Part shown: positions 54,211-62,019 of the stretch, piece after piece
Numbering within the stretch: position 1 is the stretch's first letter
How the letters are laid out: every line of letters begins with the position of its first letter
From: Streptomyces sp. Act143
Lineage (GTDB): Bacteria; Actinomycetota; Actinomycetes; Streptomycetales; Streptomycetaceae
Direction of reading: 5' to 3'
Assembly (NCBI RefSeq): GCF_003143935.1
Contig: NZ_QFRX01000001.1
Location: 1,560,071 to 1,624,070 of the forward strand
Length of the DNA: 64,000 nt
The notes under the pieces: model-generated
Seen by the model: only the letters and a program-made list of their open reading frames with translations
Told to the model about the DNA's origin: nothing
The model's database searches: none
Program-made: the position numbers and the translations under genes

Positions 54211-55296
54211 ATGGCTTCCCGCTACTGCTCCCTCGCGCAGCAGTCGGCCCCCGTCTTCACACCGGGACTGACCGCCGAGCGGCTGAGCGCGCTCATCGGC
54301 GGGAGCCGGATGTGGGTGAACAACACCGTCCTGCACTACTGCTTCTTCGACGGCGAGTCGGACGCCTCGGTGATCGCGGTGCCCGGCAGCGGGGCGACCC
54401 GACGGGTGTCGTGGGTCGGCGCGGAGGAGCAGCGGGACGTCGTACGGGAGTGCTTCACGCAGTGGCAGGACCTCGGCATCGGGGTCACGTTCACCGAGGT
54501 CGGCGACCGGTCCGAGGCGGAGCTGCGGATCGGGTTCCAGCTCGGCGACGGCTCGTGGTCGACCGTGGGCAAGGACGCGCTCCAGGTCGGACTGCACGAG
54601 CGCACCATGAACTTCGGGTGGGACCTCACCGCGCCGGGGGAGCGCGGGACGGCCCTGCACGAGATCGGGCACGCGCTCGGCATGCACCACGAGCACCAGA
54701 ACCCGTTCGCCGGCATCCACTGGGACGACGAGGCCGTCTACGCCGAGCTGTCGGGTCCGCCGAACTTCTGGACCCGGGACAAGACGTTCTTCAACATCCT
54801 GCGCAAGCTCGACCCCAGCGAGGTGAGCGGCTCCGCCTGGGACCCTCAGTCGATCATGGAGTTTCCGTTCTCGGCGGGGCTGATCCTGGAGCCGGAGCAG
54901 TTCCGTGCGGGGCTGGCCCCGCCGGGTACGCTCTCGCCCTCCGACAAGGAGTTCGTCCAGCGCTGGTACCCGTCGGCCGGTCCCACACTGCCGCCCGCGC
55001 TGGTGCCGTTCCGCTCGGCGCCGCTCGGTCTCGGACCGGGCGGGCAGGCCGACTTCACCGTCCTGCCGCCGGAGACCCGCGAGTACAGCGTGGGCACCTT
55101 CGGCGACAGCGACACCGTGGTCGTGGTCTTCGAGGAGCGGGACGGGGAACCCCGCTACCTCGCCGGCCAGGACGACGGCGGAACACCGCACAACGCCACC
55201 GTCAGGGCCCGTCTCGTCAAGGGCCGCCGCTACTTCGTCCGTGTGCGCCTGTACTCCGCGTGGGGTTCGGGGGAAACCGCGGTCATGTGCTGGTGA
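54211..55296 (+). CDS. Astacin/matrixin-like zinc metalloprotease without signal peptide
   Basis: 361 residues. HEIGHALGMHHEH gives H150, E151, H154, G157, H160 of the metzincin motif HExxHxxGxxH, with a Met-turn at SIMEFPF about 60 residues on; the following H-E-H-Q-N-P is astacin-like. The first 60 residues (CSLAQQSAPVFTPGLTAERL) are not a signal peptide. The C-terminal 90 residues are a beta-sandwich (FTVLPPETREYSVGTFGDSDTVVVVFEE) like a PPC or discoidin-type module. Divergent from the LAL regulator; next to the CHAT/subtilase island. May act in the cytoplasm or leave by an unknown path. Confidence 0.9.
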   Translation: MASRYCSLAQQSAPVFTPGLTAERLSALIGGSRMWVNNTVLHYCFFDGESDASVIAVPGSGATRRVSWVGAEEQRDVVRECFTQWQDLGIGVTFTEVGDRSEAELRIGFQLGDGSWSTVGKDALQVGLHERTMNFGWDLTAPGERGTALHEIGHALGMHHEHQNPFAGIHWDDEAVYAELSGPPNFWTRDKTFFNILRKLDPSEVSGSAWDPQSIMEFPFSAGLILEPEQFRAGLAPPGTLSPSDKEFVQRWYPSAGPTLPPALVPFRSAPLGLGPGGQADFTVLPPETREYSVGTFGDSDTVVVVFEERDGEPRYLAGQDDGGTPHNATVRARLVKGRRYFVRVRLYSAWGSGETAVMCW

Positions 55297-55353
55297 CAGC
55301 ACGTACGGGCCGCACACGGGCGAGGCTGGACCACTGTCCGGCGCCGGGGGAAT

Positions 55354-55399
55354 GGCCGGTCGATCGTCGCCTTCGGGGGAGGGAGACGATCGGCCGGCC
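55354..55399 (+). terminator. Long hairpin after the metalloprotease gene
   Basis: 15-bp arms (55354-55368 and 55385-55399) GGCCGGTCGATCGTC and its complement with a single mismatch, 16-nt loop, between the metalloprotease stop and the next small gene. Likely terminator. Confidence 0.65.
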
Positions 55400-55453
55400 A
55401 CGCGGTGTGGCACGGGCCTCGCGACGAGCGGCGGTCGCGGCTACGATCCGCTC

Positions 55454-55702
55454 ATGTTTGCGACGGAAGGCAGCACGGTCCCGGAGCTGGAGCACCATCT
55501 CCGGCTGTTCCTCTGGCTGTTGCCGATCACCGCGGTGCTGTGCGCCGCCTTCTGTGTCTCGTCCCTCGGCGCGATGCGACGGTCGCGTGCCGCCGGGGAG
55601 GCTCAAGTGGCCACGGCCAAGGGCCGGAACGCGACGGCGACCGCGCTGCTCGCCGCGTTTCTGGCGGCGGCCTGGGGCGCCGCCGCTCTGCTGATCCGGT
55701 AG
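55454..55702 (+). CDS. 82-aa small membrane protein
   Basis: Two hydrophobic segments, about 18-40 (LFLWLLPITAVLCAAFCVSSL) and 62-81 (ALLAAFLAAAWGAAALLI), joined by a basic loop (AMRRSRAAGEAQVATAKGRN). The positive-inside rule puts the loop in the cytoplasm. No good ribosome site before the ATG, which lowers confidence, but codon bias is fine. It is alone after the terminator hairpin. Function unknown. Confidence 0.6.
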   Translation: MFATEGSTVPELEHHLRLFLWLLPITAVLCAAFCVSSLGAMRRSRAAGEAQVATAKGRNATATALLAAFLAAAWGAAALLIR

Positions 55703-55768
55703 CGGGCGACCGCCCGGCGTCACCCTACGGCCGTACCGTGGCCCGGGCCACGGCGGAGGAGACTGCAC

Positions 55769-56143
55769 ATGATCAACGGTTACGTCCTCGGCGAGAGCCT
55801 GCGCCCCGGCGCGGAGTTCGCCCCGCCCGGCCTCCGCGTCCGTGCCGTGCGCCGGATGGATGTCTCGGAGAGTGCCGCGGCCGGTCAGCCCCCGCTGTGG
55901 ACCCTCGTCGAGTGGGAGGCCGACGACGATGCCGACGTCACCGTGATCGCCGACGCGCTCGCCGGGGTGCTGGAGCCGGAGTGCGGGTGGTACGCCGACT
56001 TCACCGCCGGTGACGAGTGCCTGGTCGTCTTCGCCGGAAAGGTGTTCCGGTACCGGCGCGGCGATCCGCACGGCCGTGCCGAGGCGGTGGCGTACGGCCG
56101 GTCCGTGGGCACTCCGGAGCATCAGCTCGACTGGCGGGAGTGA
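55769..56143 (+). CDS. 124-aa conserved protein of unknown function
   Basis: Starts with MINGYVLGESLRPGAEFAPPG behind GGAGGAG seven nt before the ATG. Pattern of short strands and helices (WTLVEWEADDDADVTVIADALAGVL, CGWYADFTAGDECLVVFAGKVFRYRRGD) suggests a small alpha/beta domain with two conserved Cys-like positions and several Trp/Tyr. No signal peptide or membrane helix. I cannot assign a family; similar single-domain proteins occur across Streptomyces. Followed 77 nt later by a DUF1905 gene, perhaps on the same transcript. Confidence 0.75.
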   Translation: MINGYVLGESLRPGAEFAPPGLRVRAVRRMDVSESAAAGQPPLWTLVEWEADDDADVTVIADALAGVLEPECGWYADFTAGDECLVVFAGKVFRYRRGDPHGRAEAVAYGRSVGTPEHQLDWRE

Positions 56144-56220
56144 TCCCGTCGCCGTTCGCGGGTTCGTCGTCGGCGATCCACTCGTAGGCTGGAGCCCTCT
56201 CGTCAGGAGGCACAGTCCCC

Positions 56221-56508
56221 ATGCAGCTCGTCTTCACCGGCCAGGTCATCGAGTGGCGCGGCCCCGCGCCGTACTACTTCGTGCCCGTGCCGGACGAGGA
56301 GTCCGCCGACATCCAGGAGGTGGCCGCGCAGGCCAGCTACGGCTGGGGTGTCGTCCCGGTCGAGGCCCGGATCGGCGGGACCGCGTTCACGACCTCGCTC
56401 TTCCCCAAGGACGGCCGCTATCTGCTGCCGCTCAAGGCCGCTGTGCGCAGACCGCGGGACATCTCGACCGGTGACGACGTGTCGGTGGAACTGACCGTCC
56501 TGCTGTGA
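56221..56508 (+). CDS. DUF1905 domain protein
   Basis: 95 residues covering one DUF1905 domain: FTGQVIEWRGPAPYYFVPVPDEES, GWGVVPVEARIGGTAFTTSLFPKDGRYLLPLKAAVR. This small beta-barrel is found alone or beside YdeI/OmpD-type proteins; its role is unknown. AGGAGG lies before the ATG. The full barrel is present, with the conserved F-P-K-D-G-R-Y-L-L-P-L-K signature. Confidence 0.9.
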   Translation: MQLVFTGQVIEWRGPAPYYFVPVPDEESADIQEVAAQASYGWGVVPVEARIGGTAFTTSLFPKDGRYLLPLKAAVRRPRDISTGDDVSVELTVLL

Positions 56509-56558
56509 CCGCGGCGCCGGGCCGCCACCGGCTCACCGCCCGGTCGTGTACCGCCGGT

Positions 56559-57422
56559 TCAGGCGATCGCCTCGGCCAGCAGGTCGATCTGGTCGAGCCC
56601 TGACCCCGTGGGCACGAAGATGAGCTCGTCGCAGCCCGCCGCCTCGAACGCGGCGACATAGGAGGCGGCCATCTCCGCGCTCACCGCGGCGCTCCCCGCG
56701 ACCTGCTGGGCGAAGTCGCCGAGGAAACCGTAGTAGTCGAGCAGATAGCCGTCGGCCTGGGCGCGGGCGTCGGGGCCGAGGCCGAAGTAGGCCAGGGACA
56801 GCTTGCGCGGCGATCCCGACCGGCCCGCCTTCTGCCAGGCCGCGTCGACGCCGGCCGCGGCCTCGGCGAACATCTCCGGCGTGCCGCCGCCCATGATCCA
56901 GCCGTCTGCGAACTCGGCGACCCGCCGGAAACTGGCCTCCGCCGAGCCGCCCAGGATCAGCTCGGGGCCGCCTTCGCGCACGGGCCGCGGCCCGATCGCT
57001 CCGGCGAATCCGCGCTCCTCCCCCGCCCACACGCGCTTCAACTCGCCGAGCTGCTCCTCCAGTCGGCGCCCCTTGCCCTTCGTGGACAGCCCGCTGGCCT
57101 CGAAGTCGTCGTCGCGTCCGCCCAGACCGAGGCCCAGGACGAACCGGCCCCCCGATATGCGTTCCAGCGAGGCCGCCTGCTTCGCGAGCAGCGCGGGGTT
57201 GGTGTACAGCGGCGAGAGCAGCACGCTGGTCGTCAGCCGGATGCGGCTGGTCACCGCGGCGGCGGCCGTCAGGGCGATCAGCTCCTCGTAACCGCCGTAC
57301 ACCAGGCGCCCGATGGTGCCGAGGGTGCTGAATCCGGCGTCCTCCGCGCGCCTCGCCCAGTCGAGGAGGGTCTGTGCCTCGGTGCCGGGCACCGTGTTGG
57401 GAAGGCCGATCCCGATGTCCAT
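56559..57422 (-). CDS. LLM-class flavin-dependent oxidoreductase
   Basis: 287 residues of the luciferase-like monooxygenase fold: DIGIGLPNTVPGTEAQTLLDWARRAEDAGF, SVLLSPLYTNPALLAKQAASLERISGGRFVLGLGLGGRDDDFEASG, PELILGGSAEASFRRVAEFADGW and IFVPTGSGLDQIDLLAEAI. Such proteins bind FMN or F420 and act on aldehydes, sulfonates, xenobiotics; substrate unknown. ATG at 57422 after a moderate ribosome site. Divergent from the chitinase gene, separated by 222 nt that hold the DasR-like element. Confidence 0.9.
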   Translation of the reverse strand: MDIGIGLPNTVPGTEAQTLLDWARRAEDAGFSTLGTIGRLVYGGYEELIALTAAAAVTSRIRLTTSVLLSPLYTNPALLAKQAASLERISGGRFVLGLGLGGRDDDFEASGLSTKGKGRRLEEQLGELKRVWAGEERGFAGAIGPRPVREGGPELILGGSAEASFRRVAEFADGWIMGGGTPEMFAEAAAGVDAAWQKAGRSGSPRKLSLAYFGLGPDARAQADGYLLDYYGFLGDFAQQVAGSAAVSAEMAASYVAAFEAAGCDELIFVPTGSGLDQIDLLAEAIA

Positions 57423-57548
57423 CCGCGCTCCGTTCCGTGCATAGGGAACTCACAGTCCCCGCCATCATGCATCCCATCGGAGCGTTGCGGGCGGGGCATG
57501 GGTGACGACACGCTGACAACTCCCTTCCCTCACGGCTTACTTCACCCC

Positions 57549-57577
57549 TTGACGGTACTGGTCCAGACCTTTAGGTT
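57549..57577 (+). promoter_or_regulatory. Chitinase promoter with DasR-like element
   Basis: -35 TTGACG (57549-57554), 17-nt spacer, -10 TAGGTT (57572-57577). Inside the spacer sits ACTGGTCCAGACCTTT (57557-57572), 13 of 16 positions matching the DasR responsive element ACTGGTCTAGACCACT. DasR binding here would block transcription until GlcN-6-P is present. Confidence 0.8.
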
Positions 57578-57644
57578 CCGGGTCAGCAACGCACCGTGTG
57601 ACGCCCGCCCACCCCCCGACACCCCCCTCAGGAGCGTCTCCACC

Positions 57645-58760
57645 ATGCCCCTTCCCTCTCGCGTCGGCCGGTTCTCCTCCCTGGCCGCGTTGTTCGCCGT
57701 CCTCACCGCGCTGCTCACCGTGACCCCCGCGCACGCCGCCAGCGGCTCGATCTCCGGCCTCGCCGGCAAGTGCGTCGACGTGGCGGGCGCGAGCACCGCG
57801 AACGGCACCGCCGTACAGCTCTACGACTGCAACGGCACCGGCGCCCAGATCTGGTCCAACTCCGGTGACGGCACGCTCCGGGCGCTCGGCAAGTGTCTGG
57901 ACGTCGTCGACCGCAGCACCGCCGACGGCGCGGCGGTTCAGCTGTGGGACTGCTCCGGCGGCGCCAACCAGCAGTGGGTGGTGACCGCGGCGCGCGACAT
58001 CGTCAACCCGGCCGCGGACAAGTGCCTGGACGTCCGGGACAACAACAGCGCCAACGGCACCCGGTTGCAGATCTGGACCTGCGCCGGGACGGCCAACCAG
58101 AAGTGGAACGCCCCCGCGAGCGGCGGCGCCGGCACCCCGTCCGGGTTCGTCGTCTCCGAGGCGCAGTTCAACCAGATGTTCCCGAACCGGAATTCCTTCT
58201 ACACCTACAGCGGCCTCGTCGCGGCGCTCAGCTCCTACCCCGGCTTCGCGACCACCGGCAGCGACACGGTGAAGAAGCAGGAGGCCGCCGCCTTCCTCGC
58301 CAACGTCAACCACGAGACGGGCGGGCTGGTCCACATCGTCGAGCAGAACACCGCCAACTACCCCACCTACTGCGACTGGAGCAAGCCGTACGGCTGCCCG
58401 GCCGGCCAGGCCGCGTACTACGGCCGCGGCCCGATCCAGCTCAGCTGGAACTTCAACTACAAGGCGGCCGGGGACGCGTTGGGCCTGGATCTGCTCAACA
58501 ACCCCTGGCTGGTGCAGAACGACGCGTCCGTGGCCTGGCGGACCGGCCTGTGGTACTGGAACACCCAGACCGGTCCCGGCACCATGACCCCGCACAACGC
58601 CATGGTCGACCAGGCCGGTTTCGGGCAGACGATCCGCAGCATCAACGGCTCCCTGGAGTGCGACGGCAAGAACCCGGCCCAGGTGCAGAGCCGCGTCGAC
58701 GCCTACAACCGGTTCACCTCCCTCCTCGGCGTCTCGCCGGGCGGCAACCTCTACTGCTGA
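57645..58760 (+). CDS. Secreted GH19 chitinase with ricin-B (CBM13) lectin domain
   Basis: 371 residues: signal peptide (cleavage after AHA), CBM13-type lectin at about 33-165 with three QxW-like repeats (GKCVDVAGASTANGTAVQLYDC, NQQWVV, NQKWNA), then the GH19 lysozyme-like domain with NHETGGLVHIVEQ (catalytic Glu), YYGRGPIQLSWNFNYKAAGDALG and the NPWLVQND loop. GH19 enzymes cut chitin by inversion and are antifungal in Streptomyces. ATG at 57645 with AGGAG upstream. The promoter carries a DasR-like site. The NLP gene follows after 15 nt. Confidence 0.95.
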   Translation: MPLPSRVGRFSSLAALFAVLTALLTVTPAHAASGSISGLAGKCVDVAGASTANGTAVQLYDCNGTGAQIWSNSGDGTLRALGKCLDVVDRSTADGAAVQLWDCSGGANQQWVVTAARDIVNPAADKCLDVRDNNSANGTRLQIWTCAGTANQKWNAPASGGAGTPSGFVVSEAQFNQMFPNRNSFYTYSGLVAALSSYPGFATTGSDTVKKQEAAAFLANVNHETGGLVHIVEQNTANYPTYCDWSKPYGCPAGQAAYYGRGPIQLSWNFNYKAAGDALGLDLLNNPWLVQNDASVAWRTGLWYWNTQTGPGTMTPHNAMVDQAGFGQTIRSINGSLECDGKNPAQVQSRVDAYNRFTSLLGVSPGGNLYC

Positions 58761-58775
58761 CAAGGAGCCCCTGCC

Positions 58776-59534
58776 GTGCCCAAGTTGAGATCGTTCGCCA
58801 CGGCGTTCCTCGGTGCGCTGGCCCTGGTCGTGGCCGCCCCGCTGTCCGCCCGCGCCGACGTCCTGACCCTGCTCCCCCAGAACGCCGACGGCCTGGAACA
58901 GACCTTCTCCCCCGCCTACGACTACGACGGCGACGGCTGCTACGCCACCGCCGCGATCGGCGCCGACGGCACCCTCAACCCCGGTCTGAAATTGGGGGGT
59001 GACGTCAACGGCCACTGCCACGACTACGCCCAGCTGGCCAATGCCAACACCTACTCACGGGCCAAGTGCAACAACGGCTGGTGCGCGGTGATGTACGCCA
59101 GTTACTTCGAGAAGGACCAGGCCACCCTGGGCCCGGCGGCCATCGGGCACCGGCACGACTGGGAGCACGTGGTGGTGTGGGTGTACGGCGACCAGGTCCA
59201 GTACGTGTCGGTGTCCCAGCACAGCGGCTACCAGGTGGCCGGCCGCTCGTCGGTCCGTTTCGACGGCACCCATCCGAAGATCGTCTACCACAAGGACGGT
59301 GTGTCCACCCACTGCTTCCGCTTCGCCACCGGCAACGACGAGCCGCCGGAGAACGTCACGGGCGGCTGGTTCTTCCCCCGCCTCGTCGGCTGGAACGGCT
59401 ATCCGGCCGGTTACCGCGACAAGCTGCTGGGCGCCGACTTCGGATCGGCCACCCTCAAGATCGACGACGGCGACTTCCAGTACGCCCTCGGGCTGTCGAA
59501 GCCGTCCGGGATCGCCTTCGACCCGAACGCCTGA
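58776..59534 (+). CDS. Secreted NPP1-family necrosis-inducing-like protein (NLP)
   Basis: 252 residues: signal peptide (MPKLRSFATAFLGALALVVAAP, cleavage near ARA), then the NLP fold with AVMYASYFEKDQATL, the heptapeptide-type motif GHRHDWEHVVVWV (the signature H-R-H-D-W-E), and cysteine pairs including C in AKCNNGWCAVM. NLPs from plant-associated microbes bind plant glycosylinositol lipids and permeabilise membranes; bacterial copies may also act on other targets. GTG at 58776 with AAGGAG 8 nt upstream, 15 nt after the chitinase stop, so both are co-expressed and secreted together. Confidence 0.9.
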   Translation: MPKLRSFATAFLGALALVVAAPLSARADVLTLLPQNADGLEQTFSPAYDYDGDGCYATAAIGADGTLNPGLKLGGDVNGHCHDYAQLANANTYSRAKCNNGWCAVMYASYFEKDQATLGPAAIGHRHDWEHVVVWVYGDQVQYVSVSQHSGYQVAGRSSVRFDGTHPKIVYHKDGVSTHCFRFATGNDEPPENVTGGWFFPRLVGWNGYPAGYRDKLLGADFGSATLKIDDGDFQYALGLSKPSGIAFDPNA

Positions 59535-59555
59535 GACGACCCGGGGCGGATACGG

Positions 59556-59591
59556 AAGGGGCCCCGCGAGCTGTCGCCCGCGGGGCCCCTT
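59556..59591. terminator. Bidirectional terminator between NLP gene and tRNA-Pro
   Basis: Perfect 13-bp arms AAGGGGCCCCGCG and CGCGGGGCCCCTT, 10-nt loop, with A-run on one side and T-run on the other; ends NLP transcripts on the plus strand and the tRNA on the minus strand. Confidence 0.9.
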
Positions 59592-59599
59592 CCCTGCCG

Positions 59600-59673
<74 letters not shown>

Positions 59674-59754
59674 GCCGCGCCCCGCACGGGTGTTCCGTGT
59701 GAACGCGCAGGTAAACCCTACCTCACACGTGCGGCCGGTCCGACTGGCGGGGCG

Positions 59755-61182
59755 TCAGCCCCGGGTGCCGACCGTCTCCACGGGTGCCGGGGCCGCCACG
59801 GTGACCCGGCGCGCGGCCCGTCCGACCGGGACGAGGAGCGCGGCCAGGGCCGCCCCGAGCAGCAGCAGCGCCAGCAGCGTGAAGCCGTGCGTGTACCCGG
59901 ACTCGTACGGCAGACCGGAAGGCTGGAGGTGGCCGGTCACCAGGACGCTGGTGACGGCGGCGCCGATGGAGCCGCCGATGGTGCGGATGTTGGCGTTCAT
60001 GCCGGTCGCGGCCCCCGTCTGGTCGGCCGGGACACTGCCCACGATCAGGTTCGCCATGGAGGCGAAGGCGAGGCCGATTCCGAGGCCGAACAGGCCGGCG
60101 ACGAGGGCGACCTGCCACTGCTCGTCGTGCCACAGGGCGAGGAGGCCGACGGCCGCCGCACCGAGCGCGGCACCCGTCACCAGCAGCGTCTTCGCACCGA
60201 GCGCCGGCTCCAGACGGCCGCCGAGCACACCGGAGAGGAACATCGCCACCAGCATCGGCAGCATGAGCAGCCCGGCCCCGGTGACGCTCGCGCCGAAGCC
60301 GTACCCGGCCGCCGTCGGCGTCTGGACGAAGGCCGGCAGGAAGGACCACAGCGCGTACATGCCCGCGCCGAACAGCAGCGCCACGGTGTTCGTGGTCCAC
60401 ACGGCGGGCAGGCGCATCACCCGCAGGTCGATCAGCGGGGTGCGGGAGCGGGCCTCGGAGTACAGCCACAGCGCGAACAGGACGACGGCCAGGGCGAACA
60501 GGCCGAGGACACGGGCCGATCCCCAGCCCCAGCGGGTCGCCTGGCTGAGCGGCAGCAGCAGCGCGACGAGCCAGGCCGACAGCAGCACGGCACCGAGCCA
60601 GTTGACGCTGCCCTCGGCCCTGGTGCGCGACTCGGGCACGTACCGTACGGCGATCAGGGTGGCGACCGCGACGACGGCGACCGGGATCCAGAACAGCCAG
60701 CGGTAGTCGAGCGCGGACACGATCGGTCCGGCCGCGACGATGCCGACGCCACCGCCCGCGGCGATCACCGCGGACAGGTTGCTGATGCTGCCGCTGACCC
60801 GGGCCGGGGCGAACTCGTCCCGGATGATGCCGAAGGAGAGCGGGAACAGGGCGCCGCCGACGCCCTGGACCACCCGGGCGATGATCAGGACGCCGATGTT
60901 CGGTGCCAGCGCGGCCAGCAGGCACCCGGCCCCCACTGTCGCCAGGACGGCGACGAGGGTGCGCTTCTTGCCGACCAGGTCGCCGACCCGGCCGAGGATC
61001 GGGGTGAAGATCGACGCGGACAGCAGATACGCGGTCATCACCCAGGTCGCGGTGGACTGCGAGGTGTGCAGCGCGTGCTGGACGGTCGGCAGGGCCGGGG
61101 CGATCAGCGACTGGAGCATGGCGAACACGCCGGCACCGGTCGCGAGGACCGCGAAGGTGAGGCGAGTGGAGTTGCGGGGCAT
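59755..61182 (-). CDS. MFS transporter, DHA2-like drug exporter
   Basis: 475 residues with about 14 hydrophobic helices. N-terminus LTFAVLATGAGVFAMLQSLIAPALPTVQHAL, the motif ILGRVGDLVGKKRTL after helix 2 (motif A), and motif C-like GIVAAGPIVSALDYRWLFWIPV fit the DHA2 family that exports drugs by proton antiport. ATG at 61182 with GGAGAGG upstream. Divergent from a TetR gene over three stacked palindromes, so it is almost surely repressed by that TetR protein. Substrate unknown. Confidence 0.92.
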   Translation of the reverse strand: MPRNSTRLTFAVLATGAGVFAMLQSLIAPALPTVQHALHTSQSTATWVMTAYLLSASIFTPILGRVGDLVGKKRTLVAVLATVGAGCLLAALAPNIGVLIIARVVQGVGGALFPLSFGIIRDEFAPARVSGSISNLSAVIAAGGGVGIVAAGPIVSALDYRWLFWIPVAVVAVATLIAVRYVPESRTRAEGSVNWLGAVLLSAWLVALLLPLSQATRWGWGSARVLGLFALAVVLFALWLYSEARSRTPLIDLRVMRLPAVWTTNTVALLFGAGMYALWSFLPAFVQTPTAAGYGFGASVTGAGLLMLPMLVAMFLSGVLGGRLEPALGAKTLLVTGAALGAAAVGLLALWHDEQWQVALVAGLFGLGIGLAFASMANLIVGSVPADQTGAATGMNANIRTIGGSIGAAVTSVLVTGHLQPSGLPYESGYTHGFTLLALLLLGAALAALLVPVGRAARRVTVAAPAPVETVGTRG

Positions 61183-61275
61183 GGAGAAGCCTCTCCGAGC
61201 ACGGGGTGCGGCCGGAGCCTCTTGGGAAGCGGTCGCGCGAAGGACAAAGGACAGGGGAAGCACCTCGACTGTTAA

Positions 61276-61344
61276 AGTGGAGGTACGCCTCCACTCTATC
61301 GGAGGCACCCCTCCGCTTCAACCCGTAACGGAGGTGCACCTCCG
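61276..61344. promoter_or_regulatory. Three stacked palindromic operators between MFS and TetR genes
   Basis: AGTGGAGG-N4-CCTCCACT (61276-61295), CGGAGG-N4-CCTCCG (61300-61315) and CGGAGGTGCACCTCCG (61329-61344). All share GGAGG-N4/6-CCTCC symmetry; centres are 22 and 29 bp apart. Expected targets of the TetR protein. Confidence 0.85.
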
Positions 61345-61365
61345 CTTCGCCTTCGGGAGGCTTCC

Positions 61366-61950
61366 GTGACCACCCCGTCCTTCCCCGTCACCGAGCTGGT
61401 CGCGGCGCGCCGCCCCACCCGCAAGGACGCCGCCCGCAACTACGACGCGCTGCTGGCCGCCGCGCGGGAGGCGTTCGCCGAGCACGGGGCCGACGCGTCC
61501 CTGGAGGACGTCGCACGGCGCGCGGGGGTCGGCATCGGCACCCTGTACCGGAACTTCCCCACCCGGCGGCATCTCTTCGAGACCGTGTACGCGGACGACG
61601 TCAACGCGCTGTGCCGGCTGGCGGTGGAGGTGGCGGACCGGGAGCCCTGGGAGGCGCTGACGGTCTGGCTCGACCGGTTCGCCGGCTACATGGTGACCAA
61701 GCGGGCGGTGCGTGAGGCCCTCGACGGCGAGTCGGAGGTCTTCGCCGCGTGCCGGGAGTCGATGTACGCCGCGGGCGGCCCCCTGTTCGCGCGGGCCCAG
61801 GAGGCGGGCGAGGCGCGGCGGGACATGGAGTTCGGGGATCTGCTGCGGATGGTCGCGGGGATCATGGCCACCGCGTTCGAGGACGAGGCGCAGCGGGATC
61901 GGGTGCTGGCGATTGCGCTGGACGGCGTGCGCAAGGACCCGGGCGCCTGA
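61366..61950 (+). CDS. TetR-family transcriptional repressor
   Basis: 194 residues: HTH at about 25-68 (AAREAFAEHGADASLEDVARRAGVGIGTLYRNFPTRRHLFETVY, the standard recognition helix signature), then an all-helical ligand domain (AVREALDGESEVFAACRESMYAAGGPLFARAQEAG). GTG at 61366 behind GGGAGG. Divergently transcribed from the DHA2-type exporter, with three palindromic operators between, the usual layout of a drug-induced exporter pair. The ligand is probably the exporter's substrate. Confidence 0.95.
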   Translation: MTTPSFPVTELVAARRPTRKDAARNYDALLAAAREAFAEHGADASLEDVARRAGVGIGTLYRNFPTRRHLFETVYADDVNALCRLAVEVADREPWEALTVWLDRFAGYMVTKRAVREALDGESEVFAACRESMYAAGGPLFARAQEAGEARRDMEFGDLLRMVAGIMATAFEDEAQRDRVLAIALDGVRKDPGA

Positions 61951-62019
61951 GCGCTCGGGTCCTGCTCGCCGTTCGCGGGTGCGGGCCGTGGGGGCCGATC
62001 GCGCCCTCCCCCGCCCTTC

